Positions 49,039-61,583 are shown, numbered from the stretch's first letter. The stretch is 64,000 nucleotides of DNA from Cryptomeria japonica (GCF_030272615.1 NC_081411.1:39547140-39611139); one strand, 5' to 3'. Notes: generated by a model from the sequence alone, not told the origin. Made by a program: numbers and translations.

Positions 49039-50596
49039 TGATAGTTCTGATACTTAATGTTAACTACAGATACCAAGCTTACAAGATGAGAGGTGGGGGG
49101 GGGTGAATCATACAAACTTAATCTTCCATAAAATCAATAGATTCAACTTCGATAACATATACTTCAGTAATATAACTAAAACTGCTAAACATGCAAACTT
49201 ATAAGCATATAAACATCATAACACTCATAACACCAGATTTAATGTGGAAACTCAAATAGGGAAAAGCCACTGTGGGATTTCAGACCCACTAAGAAATATA
49301 CTCTTCTAGAGTATGCTTGGTTAAAAGCAAATCCTGTTAAAGATTACAAACATATTTCTAGATGTGACCCGGTTAAGAGATTTCCCTCAGATCTATTAGG
49401 ATCTTCACCATGTTAAAAGTGACCTTGTTAAAGGATTTCAAACACTCAATCAGAATGTCACCTTGTTAGAGGATTTTACAAATAAGACTATTAAGTCCAC
49501 TTAGTTAAGATATTTTCTATCACTTTACAAAATAACAGTAACAAAAATCTATCTGCAACTTCACATCTAAAATGCTAAAGCAGATTCTTATTTGCTCAAT
49601 ACAATCTAGTCATAGGACTTATCTTGTCCATCTGTTGGGCTCTATACTCTGTTATTCAAATAGGTCTTCAAGCTTCTGTGCTTAGTAATCACTATGTAGC
49701 ATCCTTGTGCTTACACTTGCCCGCATACATTGTTTATCAACAGTTCCTTATTTATAAACAATTTGCCAACGTCTTAATCTCCTTGATCAAATATCCCATG
49801 ATCAATCATAGCCATCAGATCTTCAAACTTGACCAGGTTCAATGTATGCTTCAATCTGAAAATGTTTTACCTCACATTGGAACTTGCATACATTTCTTGG
49901 AACTTGTGCTAGGGTATTGTGGTTCAATCTATGCTGTAGATCTTCCTGTTGATTTTCCTTTTCCATAGATTCTTTAAAAAACTTCATGCATGGCATACCA
50001 ATCATTTAATCATAACCAACTCATCAACTTCCTTCATTAAATAACTCTTTTAATCATTCAATGCATTCTGTTATAGCTCGGTTGCAACCCGATAAATACT
50101 AAACTTCACTCGGTAGACATTCTGCCTTCATTAACCGATAACGATAACCTTAGGGTTTACCGACTAGGTTCCTTAAGGTTTACCGACTAGGTTCTTTGCT
50201 CGGTAACATAGTATAGTATTAACCTTACAAACAACAACATATGTAGGATATCAAAACAATCTAAACATCATGATCTCATCATTGTCTAACTTGGTAATAG
50301 TTGCCCATTGAATAACTTATTCCTCCCCTTATTCATCATATTCTTTCTATGTCTTTTGCCGACATCTTTATACTCACCAAATCATACTTCTTAAGATATG
50401 GCAACATCATACTGAATTAGAAAATCAATTTCTTGACATCAATGACAAAATAATAATATTAAGACAGTAAACATCCTTAATTATTTATATCCATAATCAT
50501 CAACAACCTTCTCAATATCCTAATTGAAATGCCAACAATCTCCCTTTGTCTGTTATAATGCCAACAATCTCTTATAGTAATATTATAATGCCAACA
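49039..50596 (-). repeat. Copia-6 3' LTR
   Basis: 1558 bp, tgatagttctg to aatgccaaca. The right end is unusual: about 61 bp hold three copies of atgccaacaatct-type junction sequence (see findings). The polypurine tract follows at about 50597-50608. Confidence 0.92.
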
Positions 50597-50953
50597 ATCT
50601 CCCCCTTTGGCATTGATGGCAAAACCAATTGATTTGACCTGAATGATTCAGATTGTTGTTTGAATCAGAAATGCTCTCCCCCTGTCATCAGACTTCTCCC
50701 CCATACATTAGTCTTCTCCCCCTTTGACAACATTCCCATAAAGAAAACTAAAACTTAATTTCTTCCGCTGATAAGTGAATTCCTTGCCGTTATGTGTCAA
50801 CTCAGTCTCGGTCAGAGCATTATTTCTTCAATTCTTGTTCCCTGTATTTGTTTCCTGCACACCTTTAGAAAATATCCTAAAGTGTGTAAATAAGCATCAA
50901 TCCACATATAATATTCTATAGATTCATCGAATTGATGCTTTCACCAAACTTGG

Positions 50954-52290
50954 TCAGTGAATAGAAGATAGGGGTAGGACCCCTAACTTACTTCTGAGAT
51001 ACTCAAAAGTGTCCCTTGGTAGTGGCTTGGTGAAGATATTTGTTATTTGTTCCTTTGTGCTAACATACTCCAACACCACTTTCTTCTCTTGAACTTTTTC
51101 TCTTAGAAGATAATGATATTTGATAGAGATGTGCTTTGTCTTAGAGTGCATAACAGGATTCTTTGAAATGTTAATGGCACTAGTATTGTCATAGAATATA
51201 GTTACTGGCTCGGTAACTTTCTCATTTGTACCTTCCAACAGTTGTTTGATCCATGCTATACTAGTACAATTCAATGCTGTAGCAACATATTCAGCTTCTG
51301 CTATTGATTGTGAAACACATCCTTGTTTCTTGCTAAGCCAACTTACTATTCTTTCTCCTAAAAAGAAAGCTCCTCCACTTGTGCTTTTTCTGTCATCAAT
51401 GTTGCCTAGCCAATCAGCATCAGTATAAACTTTTAAATTAAAGTCATTTCCTTTCTGATATACTAAGCCATAATCCTCAGTGCCTTTCAAGTATCTGAAA
51501 ATTCTCTTGATTGCTGTCATGTGTGTTTCCTTGGGATCTGTAGAGAATCTTGCAACTATACCTACTGCATGTGCTATGTCTGGTTTGCTGTGAATAACAT
51601 ATTGTAGCTTTCCAATCATGGATCGATAAAGTATCTCATCAATAGATGCAGATTCATCATTCTTTGATAGTTTACAATGGGTAGTCATAGGAGTACTTAT
51701 TGGTTTTGAATTTTTCATTCCAAATTTCTTCAAGATTTCCTTTATGTACTTGGATTGAGTAATGAAAATCTCATCTTTCATTTGCAGTATTTGTAAACCT
51801 ATAAAGTACTTTATCTCACCGATTAATGACATCTCAAATTCTTTGCTCATTTCATTTCCAAAGTTCTTGCATAAAGAGTCATTTCCACAAAAGATAATAT
51901 CATCAACAAATGTGGCTGAGATCAGTATTCCATTTTCATCATTCTTCATGTACATATTGTTGTTTTCACTTGTCCTTATAAAACAAAATTTAATTAAATA
52001 AGAGTGCAATCTTTCATACCATGCTCTAGGTGCTTGTTTCAGACCATATAAAGCTTTGTTCAATTTACATACCTGATCTTTATTGTTGTCTTCAACAAAT
52101 CCTTCAGGTTGTTCAATAAAAACTTCTTCTTCTAATATACCATTCAGAAATGCAAATTTGACATCCATTTGATATACCTTGAAATTCTTGTAAGCAGCAT
52201 ATGCCAACAATGTTCTTACTCTTTCAAGTCTTGCCACAGGTGCAAAAGTCTCACCATAATAAATTCCTTCTTCTTGGGCATAACCTTTTC
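50954..52290 (-). CDS. Copia-6 reverse transcriptase and RNase H (longest open pol stretch)
   Basis: Open from an upstream stop near 52290 down to the stop at 50954-50956, about 440 codons. It is part of a polyprotein, so no separate start is expected. RT reads TFAPVARLERVRTLLAYAAY, YQMDVKFAFLNGILEEEVFI, LKQAPRAWYERLHSYLIKF and FVDDIIFCGND (catalytic pair), then LIGEIKYFIGLQILQMKDEI. The connection has MIGKLQYVIHSKPDIAHAVG. RNase H reads VYTDADWLGNIDDRKSTSGG, SIAEAEYVATALNC, FYDNTSAINISKNPVMHSKT and FTKPLPRDTFEYLRSKLGVL. All expected motifs are present. A TGA just upstream (in LV*KGYAQ) and a damaged integrase mean the whole pol is not functional. Confidence 0.88.
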
Positions 52291-53594
52291 AAACTAGTCT
52301 TGCTTTATTTCTAATAACCTCACCTTTTTCATTCAACTTGTTTCTGAAAATCCACTTTGTATCGATTACATTTTTTTCCTTCGGTCTTGGGACCAGTGTC
52401 CATGTGTCATTCTTCTTGATTTGATCAATCTCTTATGTCATAGCATTTATCCAATATTCACTTTTAAGTGCCTCTTTCACTATCCTTGGTTCAAATTCGA
52501 ATATCAGACATGTGTTCTGTCTCAGTTTGTTCCTTGTCATCACTGGATCATCCTTATCTCCTATAATCTAACTTGATACAAGATGTCTTCTGACATACTT
52601 GGCTAATACAGGCTTGGTAGGCTCTGTATGATCTTCTTCATCACTCGGTAACTAGATATTCTCTTCATTTCCTTTAGCAGTCTTCTCGGTAAAACTTTTC
52701 GGTTGAACATAGACAAATTAATCATAATCTTCTGGTTCCTTGGAATTTACTTCATCATTTCTTTCTGCAAATTCATCAATTTTCACATTTACACTTTCTA
52801 CTATTTTGTTAGATGATTTGATCAAACATTTAAATGCTTTACTTCTAGAAGAATAACCTAGAAATGTTCCTTCTTCACTTTTCTGATCAAACCTGCCATT
52901 TCTATCATCTTTGTGTACATAGCATCTACTTCCAAAGATTTTGAAGTAACTTACATTAGGTTTCTTGTCATACTAGATTTCATATGGTGTCTTCAAAGTT
53001 CCTTTCTTCAGTTGTACTCGGTTCAGGGTGTAAACTGATGTGCTTATTGCTTCTCTCCAAAATAGATCTGTTTCTTCTCTCAGCAATTCCATTTTGTTGT
53101 GGACTTCTTGATGTAGATACTTGTCTTTTTATACCATGATCATTGCAGAATAAGTTGAACTCATCAGATCTAAGTCATTTCATTTATCTTCTTGTTTCAT
53201 TTTTAACTCTTGCCTTGTACCATTTAAACATTTGAAAAGCTTTTGATTTTTCTTTTAAAAACATTACTGACATCATCCTTGAATAATCATCCACAAATAA
53301 TATGAAATATTTATCACCATAATAACTTTAAACTTTCATAGGACCACAAAGATCAGTATGCACAAGATCTAAAATTCTCTTAGAAGAGTAGGACTTACTT
53401 GTAAAGCTTGATCTTGTCATATTACCCATCTGGCATCCTCGACACATAGCATTCTTAGGTTTTTCAAGACTTGGTATACCTCTTACTCGGTGCTTCTTGC
53501 TTATTTTGATCAGATTATCAAAATTTACATGACAAAACCTTTTATGCCATAACCAGGCATCATCTCTCTTTGCATATAGACACTTATTCCAAGT
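52291..53594 (-). pseudogene. Copia-6 integrase, internally deleted
   Basis: The HHCC finger region (LWHKRFCHVNFDNLIKISKK, then CRGCQ) and the first Asp (RILDLVHTDLCGP, near 53340-53380) are intact. Around the second Asp the frame reads RSDEFNLFCNDHG, so about seven residues of the usual SDRGGEFTSDEF block are gone. The Glu block SPQQNGIAERRNRSI is intact, but the next 15 or so codons, up to FWREAIS, are missing (near 53060). The copia C-terminal part continues left (YFKIFGSRCYVHKDD, then FLGYSSRSKAF). Several stops occur. Confidence 0.82.
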
Positions 53595-55066
53595 TCAGTC
53601 AAGATGAAATGTGTTACCTTTTGTTTGTGTCTCGGTAGCAGCTAACTTTCCATGCTTGTCATGAACTTTGACAATTCCTTTCTGAAATTCTATTCGGTAA
53701 CCTGTATTGTTTAGTTGTGCTACACTCAACAAATTGTATTTCAATCCTTCAACCCAATAAAAATCATTACATTTAGCATTGTCAAGAAGTGTTATGGATC
53801 CTTTACCTTTTACTGGACATGGTGCATCATTACCAAATCTTACATAGCCTCCATCATAATCTTCTAACATAACAAACTTGTGTTTATCACCTGTCATGTG
53901 ATGTGAGCATCCACTATCTATGATCCAAGAATCATTAGTATTTATGTGAGATATTATGGCTTTTTCTTTATACCTTTCTTCATTTGATCCATCTTTGATA
54001 GCCACATAAACTACTTCCTCTGTATCAGTTTCATCTGATTTATCATCATTGGATTCCTCATCGGCTATTAGGCATGACTTTCTATCTCTTCTTCTGAAGT
54101 CTCGGTGTCCTCTGTATTGATTATTTTTCTGTCTATCATCTTGGTCATCTCTCTTTTCAGTAGATTCTTTGTCAGGATAGTTAGAAGCTATATGTACTAT
54201 CTTATCACAATTGAAAAATTTCGAAGGTAGTTTTCCTTTATACTTACCTTTGCCTCTCGGTAACCTTTTGGCTAATAGTGCTTCAAACTCTTCTTGCTTT
54301 CTGATTTCCTCATATAGTTTGTGCACTTTTTCCATGTTCTTATGAAATCTTTCACTTGCTCCACTGTGATCCCTTTCAGAGTACTTACTCATTCTATCAT
54401 TGTAATCATTAGATTCATCAAGATGAAAAGAACTAAATGCAGGTTCAACTTTATCTACTGAAGACCCACTATTATCAAAATTACTTAATTCAAATGCATG
54501 TAGCCTACCAATAGTAGCATCCAAAGAAACTAGCATATTGGGTATAGACCTCAATTCATTGATTGCAAAGACTTAGATTGCATAAGCTGGTAGAAGGGTT
54601 CTCAATAACTTACTTGTTATATCCTTTTTTTCAATGGTTCCACCTGCTCCTTTGATTTGATTGACAATCTCTTTTAGCCTTGTACTATACTGGGTTATGT
54701 TCTCACCTTCATTCATCCTCATAGATTCAAGTTGTCCTCTTAGACTATCCACGTTTGCTCTTTGAACATGTTCATCTCCACCATACACAGATATGATCTT
54801 ATCCCACATTGCCTTGGCATCATTACAACCTTCTAGATCATTAAACTTTGATTCGGTCAATGTAGATGTTATTTCAATCATTGCTTGAATATGTTCTTGC
54901 TTTGCCTTATCTCTTCCATTGTCAATGGATAGGTGCTCGGTGTGATGAAATCATTCTCCAGATAATATACAACATATTATCCAACTCTTGATAGGTGCAG
55001 CTTCATCCTTTTCTGCCATGTAGAGAAATTTGACTTGTTCAGCTTCGGTGCATCCCTCTTATACAT
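53595..55066 (-). pseudogene. Copia-6 gag and protease
   Basis: The ATG at 55066 opens MYKRDAPKLNKSNFSTWQKR, 65 bp inside the 5' LTR. A TAA follows near 54980 (SRVG, then stop), another stop near 54900, and one near 54573. The gag core reads NDLEGCNDAKAMWDKI and LRGQLESMRMNEGENITQYS. The zinc knuckle is FFNCDKIVHIASNYPD, with its first and last cysteines lost. The protease motif WIIDSGCSHHMTGD is intact near 53900. The open stretch 53595-54554 covers late gag through the GAG-pre-integrase start. Confidence 0.87.
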
Positions 55067-55116
55067 ATTTGGATCTTTGCCTCAAGTACCTTTAAACTTT
55101 TTCTTCTAGAGTCCAA

Positions 55117-55129
55117 AGCTCTGGTACCA
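55117..55129 (-). other. Copia-6 primer-binding site
   Basis: Minus-strand TGGTACCAGAGCT, 2 bp from the 5' LTR; one change from TGGTATCAGAGC plus the T seen also in Copia-2. Confidence 0.85.
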
Positions 55130-55586
55130 ATTGATAGTTCTGATACTTAATGTTAAGTACAAATACCAAGCTTACAAGATGAGAGGGGGGGGTGAATCAT
55201 ACAAACTTAATCTTCCATAAAATCAATAGATTCAACCTCGGTAACATATACTTTAGTAATATAACTAAAATTGCTAAACATGCAAACTCATAAGCATATA
55301 AACATCATAACACTCATAACACCAGATTTAACATGGAAACCCAAATAGGGAAAAATCACTGTGGGATTTCGGACCCACTAAGAAATATACTCTTCTAGAG
55401 TATGCTTGGTTAAAAGCAAATCATGTTACAGATTACAAACACATTGCTAGATGTGACCCGGTTAAGGGATTTCCCTCATATCTGTTAGGATCTTCACCTT
55501 GTTAGAAGTGACCTTGTTAAAGGATTTCAAACACTCAATTAGAATGTCACCTTGCTAGACGGTTTTACAAATAAGACTGTTAAGTC

Positions 55587-56037
55587 TGTGAGATTTTTCC
55601 AAGATCAAGAGCTCAATGAAATGTACAAAATAGAGACACAATATAGGACAAGAATAAACTATATTCTCATTAATAGAAAATGATCAATAATATCAAATTA
55701 CATACAATGTAGATGAGCTTGCTTATATAGGCAAGGCTAGGGATATGGGAGCACACAAACATGACATGTGGCTCAATAAGAAACAAGGGTAGGTAGGAAA
55801 TTGGTGTGGGTAGGTAGGAGAAATAATATAATAGTCCACATGAGGTGGATCACCCATTGAATGTGGAGTGTAACAACAAGATCAACACCATAAAAGGTGG
55901 AATTTCTCCTACACACACTATCCCAATGTGGCACAAACACCCAAGTGTCTCACACCCAAACTACTATGAAATGCATTTCCTAAGTAAACTTAAGTAAGTG
56001 TAATAATATCCAAGATGAGTAATTATTTACACCAAGA
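55587..56037 (-). repeat. TR-GAG-1 3' LTR
   Basis: 451 bp. By eye it differs from the 5' LTR at about a dozen positions, mostly G/A or C/T, and at its inner end (caaga here, atca in the other). The polypurine tract, read as ccccccctt, follows at 56038-56046. Confidence 0.93.
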
Positions 56038-57020
56038 CCCCCCCTTAAGTGCAACTTAGGGGAATGCACTTAAGTCTACAATGCAACTAAGCAATGCAAG
56101 ATGGGTCCCGGCTATGAGGCCATGTTAGGTACCCATGTACAAATGTAAATGCATGCAAACCAATGCAATGAAAACTCTCACAAAGTGGGGAAAGAGAGAA
56201 AAACCCAATGGGAAAAAAACCTCCCCCAAAAGAGAGATGAAAACATACAAGAGAACTCTCATAGAAGAATGTGAGGAACAAAACCCCATGTGAGGAAAAA
56301 GTCCCCCCCATATGACAGAAGAAGAGAAGCTAGGAAGCCCCCCCTCAATGTGGCATTTGCACCAATGATAGAAGCTCGATGTATGAAGAAACTGCTCCAT
56401 GAACGTCGAACAACATTCCTCCCCTTAGGAAGAAACAAAACCAACGGTGTATCCATGAAGTCTCCCCAATCATGAAGGGAAGATGTATGAAGAAAACTCA
56501 TGATGAAAAGAATCTCTAAAAATTGCTCAAGTGTCCCCATGTCGATGCTGAAAGATATCCCCTCCAAAGGTGGTAAACTATGCCACACTGCTGAAAAAGG
56601 CACTCCAAGATCTAGTGGAGATGGATGTAGAACATGTCCCAAAGACTCACATGTCTCCTCAAAAAATAAAGAGACCTCCTCCAACTGCTGTACATAAGTA
56701 TCCACAATCATGTCAACCTTGAAAGAATGATCATGTAGAGAATGAACAAGAGGGTCAGAGTGTGCCCTCACAACAATCGAAGAAGGATCACCTTCATCAA
56801 AGAGAAGATGAATTTCATCAATGATGTCTCCCAAATTTGCAATGTAGGATTCCACAAACAAATCTGCAATATCTGTTAAGTAATCATCCCATGAATCTGA
56901 AGCTGGAAGACAATGAATATCCTACTACACTGAATCACATGAAGGCAAAACTGTTGCACTATCTGCATCATCAGGTGAAATAGGTGATGTGATATCAATA
57001 TGAGGAGATGAAATACAAGG
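56038..57020 (-). other. TR-GAG-1 interior after protease, no recognised domain
   Basis: A 200-residue open frame at 56259-56861 (starting MFVESYIANLGDIIDEIHLL) and several overlapping frames occur, but none has integrase, RT or other known motifs. The frame may continue the acidic tail of the polyprotein, or be spacer that replaced pol. Coding status is uncertain. Confidence 0.5.
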
Positions 57021-58535
57021 CTAAAGAATGGGGTCACATTTGAGAATCTCCATGTTCAAGTATCCAAATTTCTCCTCAAAATCTAAACCATCACAAGAAA
57101 TGTGATCATCATGTGTAGAATCATCAAATGTGAAATCATCATCATCAACAAAATCTGAAAAGGAGTATAACTGAGATGCATGATCAACCACCCCAATTGC
57201 AATTATAGCTCTAGTCTCCAAGTCTCTAATGAATACTAAGTTAGGTGTGAACTCCACAACTCTCTTAGTTGCGCCATGTGTGATTTGATAGATATAAAGG
57301 AGATTGTTTGTCAAGTGGGGTACACACAACACATCATTGAAGGAGTTATCCCCAATGTCAATAGATCCTTTCCCAATCACATCCATGTATGTATGATTGC
57401 CCATCAAAATCTGCGGCATGGTGCAAGGCTCAAATGTAGAGAACATAGACTGCGAAGATGCCATATGATGAGAAGCCCCTGAATCTAGAAGCCATCTCTC
57501 TGAATCATGACTGATAGTAGCACATAGAGCTTTTCCTTTTCTTGTTCCAAAAGAGTGAGTCTTTCCACTTGTAGAAGCCATGAATGCTTGCCCTTTTCCT
57601 TTTGAATGTGAGGAAGTGGAAGTTGATGAATCATCCTTCTTGTAGACTTTAGGCAAATCAATGTTATGCTTTTTGATGATATGTGTGAGCTCATCAATCT
57701 TCTTAGAATGACAACGATGCTCCTCATGACCAATCTTTTTACAATAAGCACAAGTAGGTCTCTCCCTCTTTGGTGAATTATCTCTCCTGGAAGAGGATGA
57801 ATCTCCTTGTTTTGGAGAAGATGGTGCTTTTTCTTTATGCTTTGATTGCCATTTCTTCTTGTTTGAGTTGTCCTTTCCTTGATTTCCTTTGTTCCCTTGA
57901 TTTGCCACTAATGCTTGAGACTTAGAAGCCTTAAGAATGCCCATGCTTATCAACTTAGTTTGTTCCATCATCAACATTTCATTGAAAGCATCAAATGTAG
58001 GCATTTTGTAGCTTGAACCCATTGTCATCCTATGGGTTTGGAAACTAGAAACAAATGTTGCATATTCTTGTGGAAGCTTGCCTATCAAGTTGAATATCAA
58101 TTGAGTATCCTTTTTATCAATGCCACAATCTTTGAGTTGTGCCCTCAACTCATTTGCCTTAGTGACATAATCTTGTATAGTATCAAAGTTCTTGGGATCT
58201 AACATGGTGAGATCACTATCAATTTGATATCCCCTAATCTCATCAACTTGACCATACAAGTCTTGAAACTTTTGCCAAGCATCCTTGATTAGAGTACACT
58301 TCTCAATATGAAAAATGAGATTCTTTGATACATACTTTCTTAAGGTACCAATTGACATGATATTTTTAGTGAGCCAATCTAAGTGACCAACTGGATCAAC
58401 CTTAGGATCAGCGGGAGCAACAATAGTTCCATCAATGTAATGAGTGAGTCATTTTTCCATAAGTTTACTCCATGCATCAATTTTCCAAGTAGCATAATTA
58501 TGAGGAGTTAAGAGAGGAAAATTAGAAGAACCCAT
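57021..58535 (-). pseudogene. TR-GAG-1 gag-protease
   Basis: The ATG at 58535 opens MGSSNFPLLTPHNYATWKID. A TGA near 58450 stands where related gag proteins have Trp (MEK, stop, LTHYIDGT); otherwise the frame is open to 57021, about 500 codons. The gag core reads DEIRGYQIDSDLTMLDPKNF, VTKANELRAQLKDCGI and GKLPQEYATFVSSF. A Lys/Ser-rich linker precedes the intact zinc knuckle CAYCKKIGHEEHRCHSKK (about 57700-57755). The protease motif WLLDSGASHHMASSQ is intact (about 57440-57490), followed by ILMGNHTYMDVIGKGSI. The C-terminus is very acidic (Asp-rich). A single nonsense change is the only clear defect. Confidence 0.88.
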
Positions 58536-60010
58536 AGTAGAAAAAAGGAAGGAACATAAGAGTACAAAAGCACAAGAGACACCTCCCCAAATTCACTCAC
58601 TCAAAGTACCCCCCCCAAAGTGATGATTTTGGCACTTTATACTTAGTGCGATTACAATGAGCCACTTGCAAAACAAGGCAAAGTGGACTTATGATGCAAA
58701 TTTTACAACTTCTCAAATGAGATACAAGAGACTCCAATCAATAGTGCAATGAATCTAACTGAGATTCAAGCAAATATACAAGTACCAAGAGAGCCAAAAA
58801 TGGCCAAAATCTGAAAGTACAATTTCTACTTACAATGGCATCAATATGATAGCATCATGTGAAAGTAGATGAAAAAATACGCACTTTCAAAAAAATGGCA
58901 CCTAAAAAGGAGGTTGTATGACCCTAAACGAAGCCTCTGAAGTTGCAAAAACTGGGATTACTCAGGTACAGTCACCAAAAACTGCATTTTCTAAAAAATC
59001 AGTACATCAAAATCAAAAAATTTCTTCACCATTGCGGAGAGCATGAAATTTTAGCCCATTTCAAACAGAATTGCACCAAAAAAGGAGCAAAAATGAGCAA
59101 GTTATGGCCATTTGAAGTTGAACTGCAAAATCAAAAATGCAAATGAGAGGGGCCTGCAAAATTTTTGAAAAATGCTGATGTGGCGCTGATGTCAGCAGGT
59201 CACTGTGTTAAATTTGACGACCGTATGACCATCGCAAAAACTTTGCCTCCCTGCTGACTGGGCGTCCGTACTGTACGGACTGCTGACTGAGTAGTATAGA
59301 TGATGATGTGGCACTATACGGACGGACTGCGTGGCGCAGTGACTGTGTGTACGGAGGTGACGTGTCACCGTGTATGGATTTGCCCTGTGTGAGCCACGTG
59401 GCATCTGCGTGGCGGCCGGAGGTGTTTTGGCGATTGCCAGAGGTCTTTGGCCGGCGGCAGTCAGCATCGCTGGAGGCGGGAGCAAGTGGAGCTGGAGAGT
59501 GGTGCCGGAAGCCGAGGCGACGGCGGGAAACCTGGGCGCTGGTGATGGGAGATAGACGGCGGCGGTGGCACGTGTCTCGGCACGGGCGACGGCGTGAGGA
59601 CGGGACGGGACGGCCGGCGCTGACAGCGGCCGGTCCGGACCTGCAACACGTAGGTACGGGGGGATCTGCGGACCCCCAAACACATAATTTTTTTTTTTAA
59701 TTTTTTCTGACGAAAATTTTTCAATTCTTTTTTTTGATTTTTGATTTGAAAAAAAATTTCAGAAAATAATTTTTTTTTTTCCAAAAAATTAATAAAAAAT
59801 TTGGAAATCCGTACAATACTAGCAAAATTGGCAAAAAAAAATTCTCACCAAAATAGGCCGACTTTATAACCAAAATTCATGGAAATGGCCTTCTGGACAC
59901 AATGGTGAGGTCGGATCTGGTCTAGGACACCTCCAAAAGATGCTGCTCCTCAGATCTGCCTCTTGACATCGCAATAATGCCTCTTCAAGATGAATCAATG
60001 AAGCCGCAAT
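58536..60010 (-). other. Long leader of TR-GAG-1 with a GC-rich block
   Basis: About 1.5 kb between the primer-binding site and gag. Positions about 59200-59660 are strikingly GC-rich, unlike the rest of the window, and are flanked on the primer side by poly-T/A tracts (59690-59790). Open frames on both strands in the GC-rich block (for example 59308-59700 and 59192-59683) look like composition artefacts: Arg/Gly/Pro-rich with no domain. A packaging or transcript-structure role is possible but unproven. Confidence 0.55.
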
Positions 60011-60023
60011 GGCTCTGATACCA
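60011..60023 (-). other. TR-GAG-1 primer-binding site
   Basis: Minus-strand TGGTATCAGAGCC, a perfect match to the initiator-Met primer complement, directly abutting the 5' LTR. Confidence 0.9.
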
Positions 60024-60474
60024 TGTGAGATTTTGCCAAGATCAAGAGCTCAATGAAATGTACAAAATAGAGACACAATATAGGACAAGAATAAACTATA
60101 TTCTCATTAATAGAAAATGATCAATAATATCAAATTACATACAATGTAGATGAGCTTGCTTATATAGGCAAGGCTAGGGATATGTGAGCACACAAACATG
60201 ACATGTGGCTCAATAAGAAACAAGGGTAGGTAGGAAATAGGTATGGGTAGGTAAGAGAAATAATATAATAGTCCACATGAGGTGGATCACCCACTAAATG
60301 TGGAGTGTAACAACAAGATCAACACCATAAAAGGTGGAATTTCTCCTACACACACTATCTCAATGTGGCACAAACACCCAAGTGTCTCATACCCAAACTA
60401 CTATGAAATGCATTTCCTAAGTAAACTTAAGTAAGTGTAATAATATCCAAGATGAATAATTATTTACACCATCA
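60024..60474 (-). repeat. TR-GAG-1 5' LTR
   Basis: 451 bp, tgtgagatttt to tttacaccatca on the plus strand. Confidence 0.93.
60158..60167 (-). promoter_or_regulatory. TATA box in the TR-GAG-1 5' LTR
   Basis: Minus-strand ctatataagc, conserved at 55721-55730 in the other LTR. Its position in the LTR suits a U3 promoter; predicted from sequence only. Confidence 0.55.
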
Positions 60475-61583
60475 AAGTCCACTCGGTTAAGAGATTTTTT
60501 GTCATTTTATAAAATAACAGTAATAAAAATCTATTTGCAACTTCACATCTAAAATGCTAAAGCAGATTCTTATTTGCTCAATACAATCTAGTCATGGGAC
60601 TTATCTTGTCCATCTGTTGGGCTCTATACTCTATTATTCAAACAGGTCTTTAAGCTTCTATGCTCGGTAATCACTATGTAGCATCCATGTGCTTACACTT
60701 GCCCGCATACATTGTTTATCAACAGTTCCTTATTTATAAACAATTTGCCAACCGCTTAATCTCCTTGATCACATATCCCATGATCAATGATAGCCATTAG
60801 ATCTTCAAACTTGACAAGGTTCAATGTATCCTTCGATCTGAAATTTTTTTACCCCGCCTTGGAACTTGCATACATTTCTTGGAACTTGTGCTAGGGTATT
60901 GCGGTTCAATCTGCACTATAGATCTTCCTACTAATTTTCCTTTGCCATAGATTCTTTAACAAACTTCATGCATGACATACCAATCATTTAATCATAACTA
61001 GCTTATTAGCTTCCTTCATTAAATAATGCTTTTAATCATTCAATGCATTCTGTTACAGCTCAGTTGCAACCCGGTAAATACTAAACTTCACTCGGTAGAC
61101 ATTCTGCCTTCATTAACTGATAACGATAACCTTAGGGTTTACCGACTAGGTTCCTTAGGGTTTACCAACTAGGTTCTTTGCTTGGTAACATAGTATAGTA
61201 TTAACCTTACAAACAACAACATACGTAGGATATCAAAACAATCTAAACATCATGATCTCATCATTGTCTAACTCGGTAATAGTTGCCCATTGAATAACTT
61301 ATTCCTCCCCTTATTCATCACATTCTTTCGGTCTCTTTTGCCGACATCTGTATACTCACCAAATCATACTTCTTAAGATATGGCAACATCATACTGAATT
61401 AGAAAATCAATTTCTTGACATCAATGACAAAATAATAATATTAAGATAGTAAACATCCTTAATCAGTTATATCGATAATCATCAACAACCTTCTCAATAT
61501 CCTAATTTAAATGCCAACAATCTCCCTTTGTCTGTTATAATGCCAACAATCTCTTATAGTAATGTTATAATGCCAACAGTTAG

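Larger units (their letters stand above)
55587..60474 (-). mobile_element. TR-GAG-1: non-autonomous copia-type element with gag and protease only
   Basis: Two 451-bp LTRs, primer-binding site, polypurine tract and a perfect target-site duplication aagtc (55582-55586 and 60475-60479) enclose a 4-kb interior. The only recognisable proteins are gag and the retropepsin domain. No integrase, RT or RNase H is visible. This fits the published class of terminal-repeat retrotransposons with GAG domain. It must rely on enzymes from another element. Confidence 0.9.
49039..61578 (-). mobile_element. Copia-6: full-length Ty1/copia retrotransposon inside Copia-5
   Basis: Minus strand, same family as Copia-2. 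The target-site duplication gttag is perfect (49034-49038 and 61579-61583). The left LTR is 49039-50596. The right LTR begins at 55132, is split by TR-GAG-1 and ends at 61578. Removing TR-GAG-1 with one duplication leaves a right LTR of about 1554 bp, against 1558 bp on the left. Internal parts are gag, protease, a damaged integrase and a well-preserved RT-RNase H. Confidence 0.95.
55132..61578 (-). repeat. Copia-6 5' LTR, split by TR-GAG-1
   Basis: The two pieces are 55132-55586 and 60475-61578. They align with 49039-50596 end to end once the insert is removed. The split falls in the word gttaagtccact, which is uninterrupted in the 3' LTR near 49490. Confidence 0.93.

Noticed and set aside
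59192-59784. Open frames of 107-163 residues on both strands in the GC-rich block
   Set aside because: Long frames are expected by chance in GC-rich DNA. The products are Arg/Pro/Gly-rich with no recognisable motif, and they lie in the leader of a retroelement.
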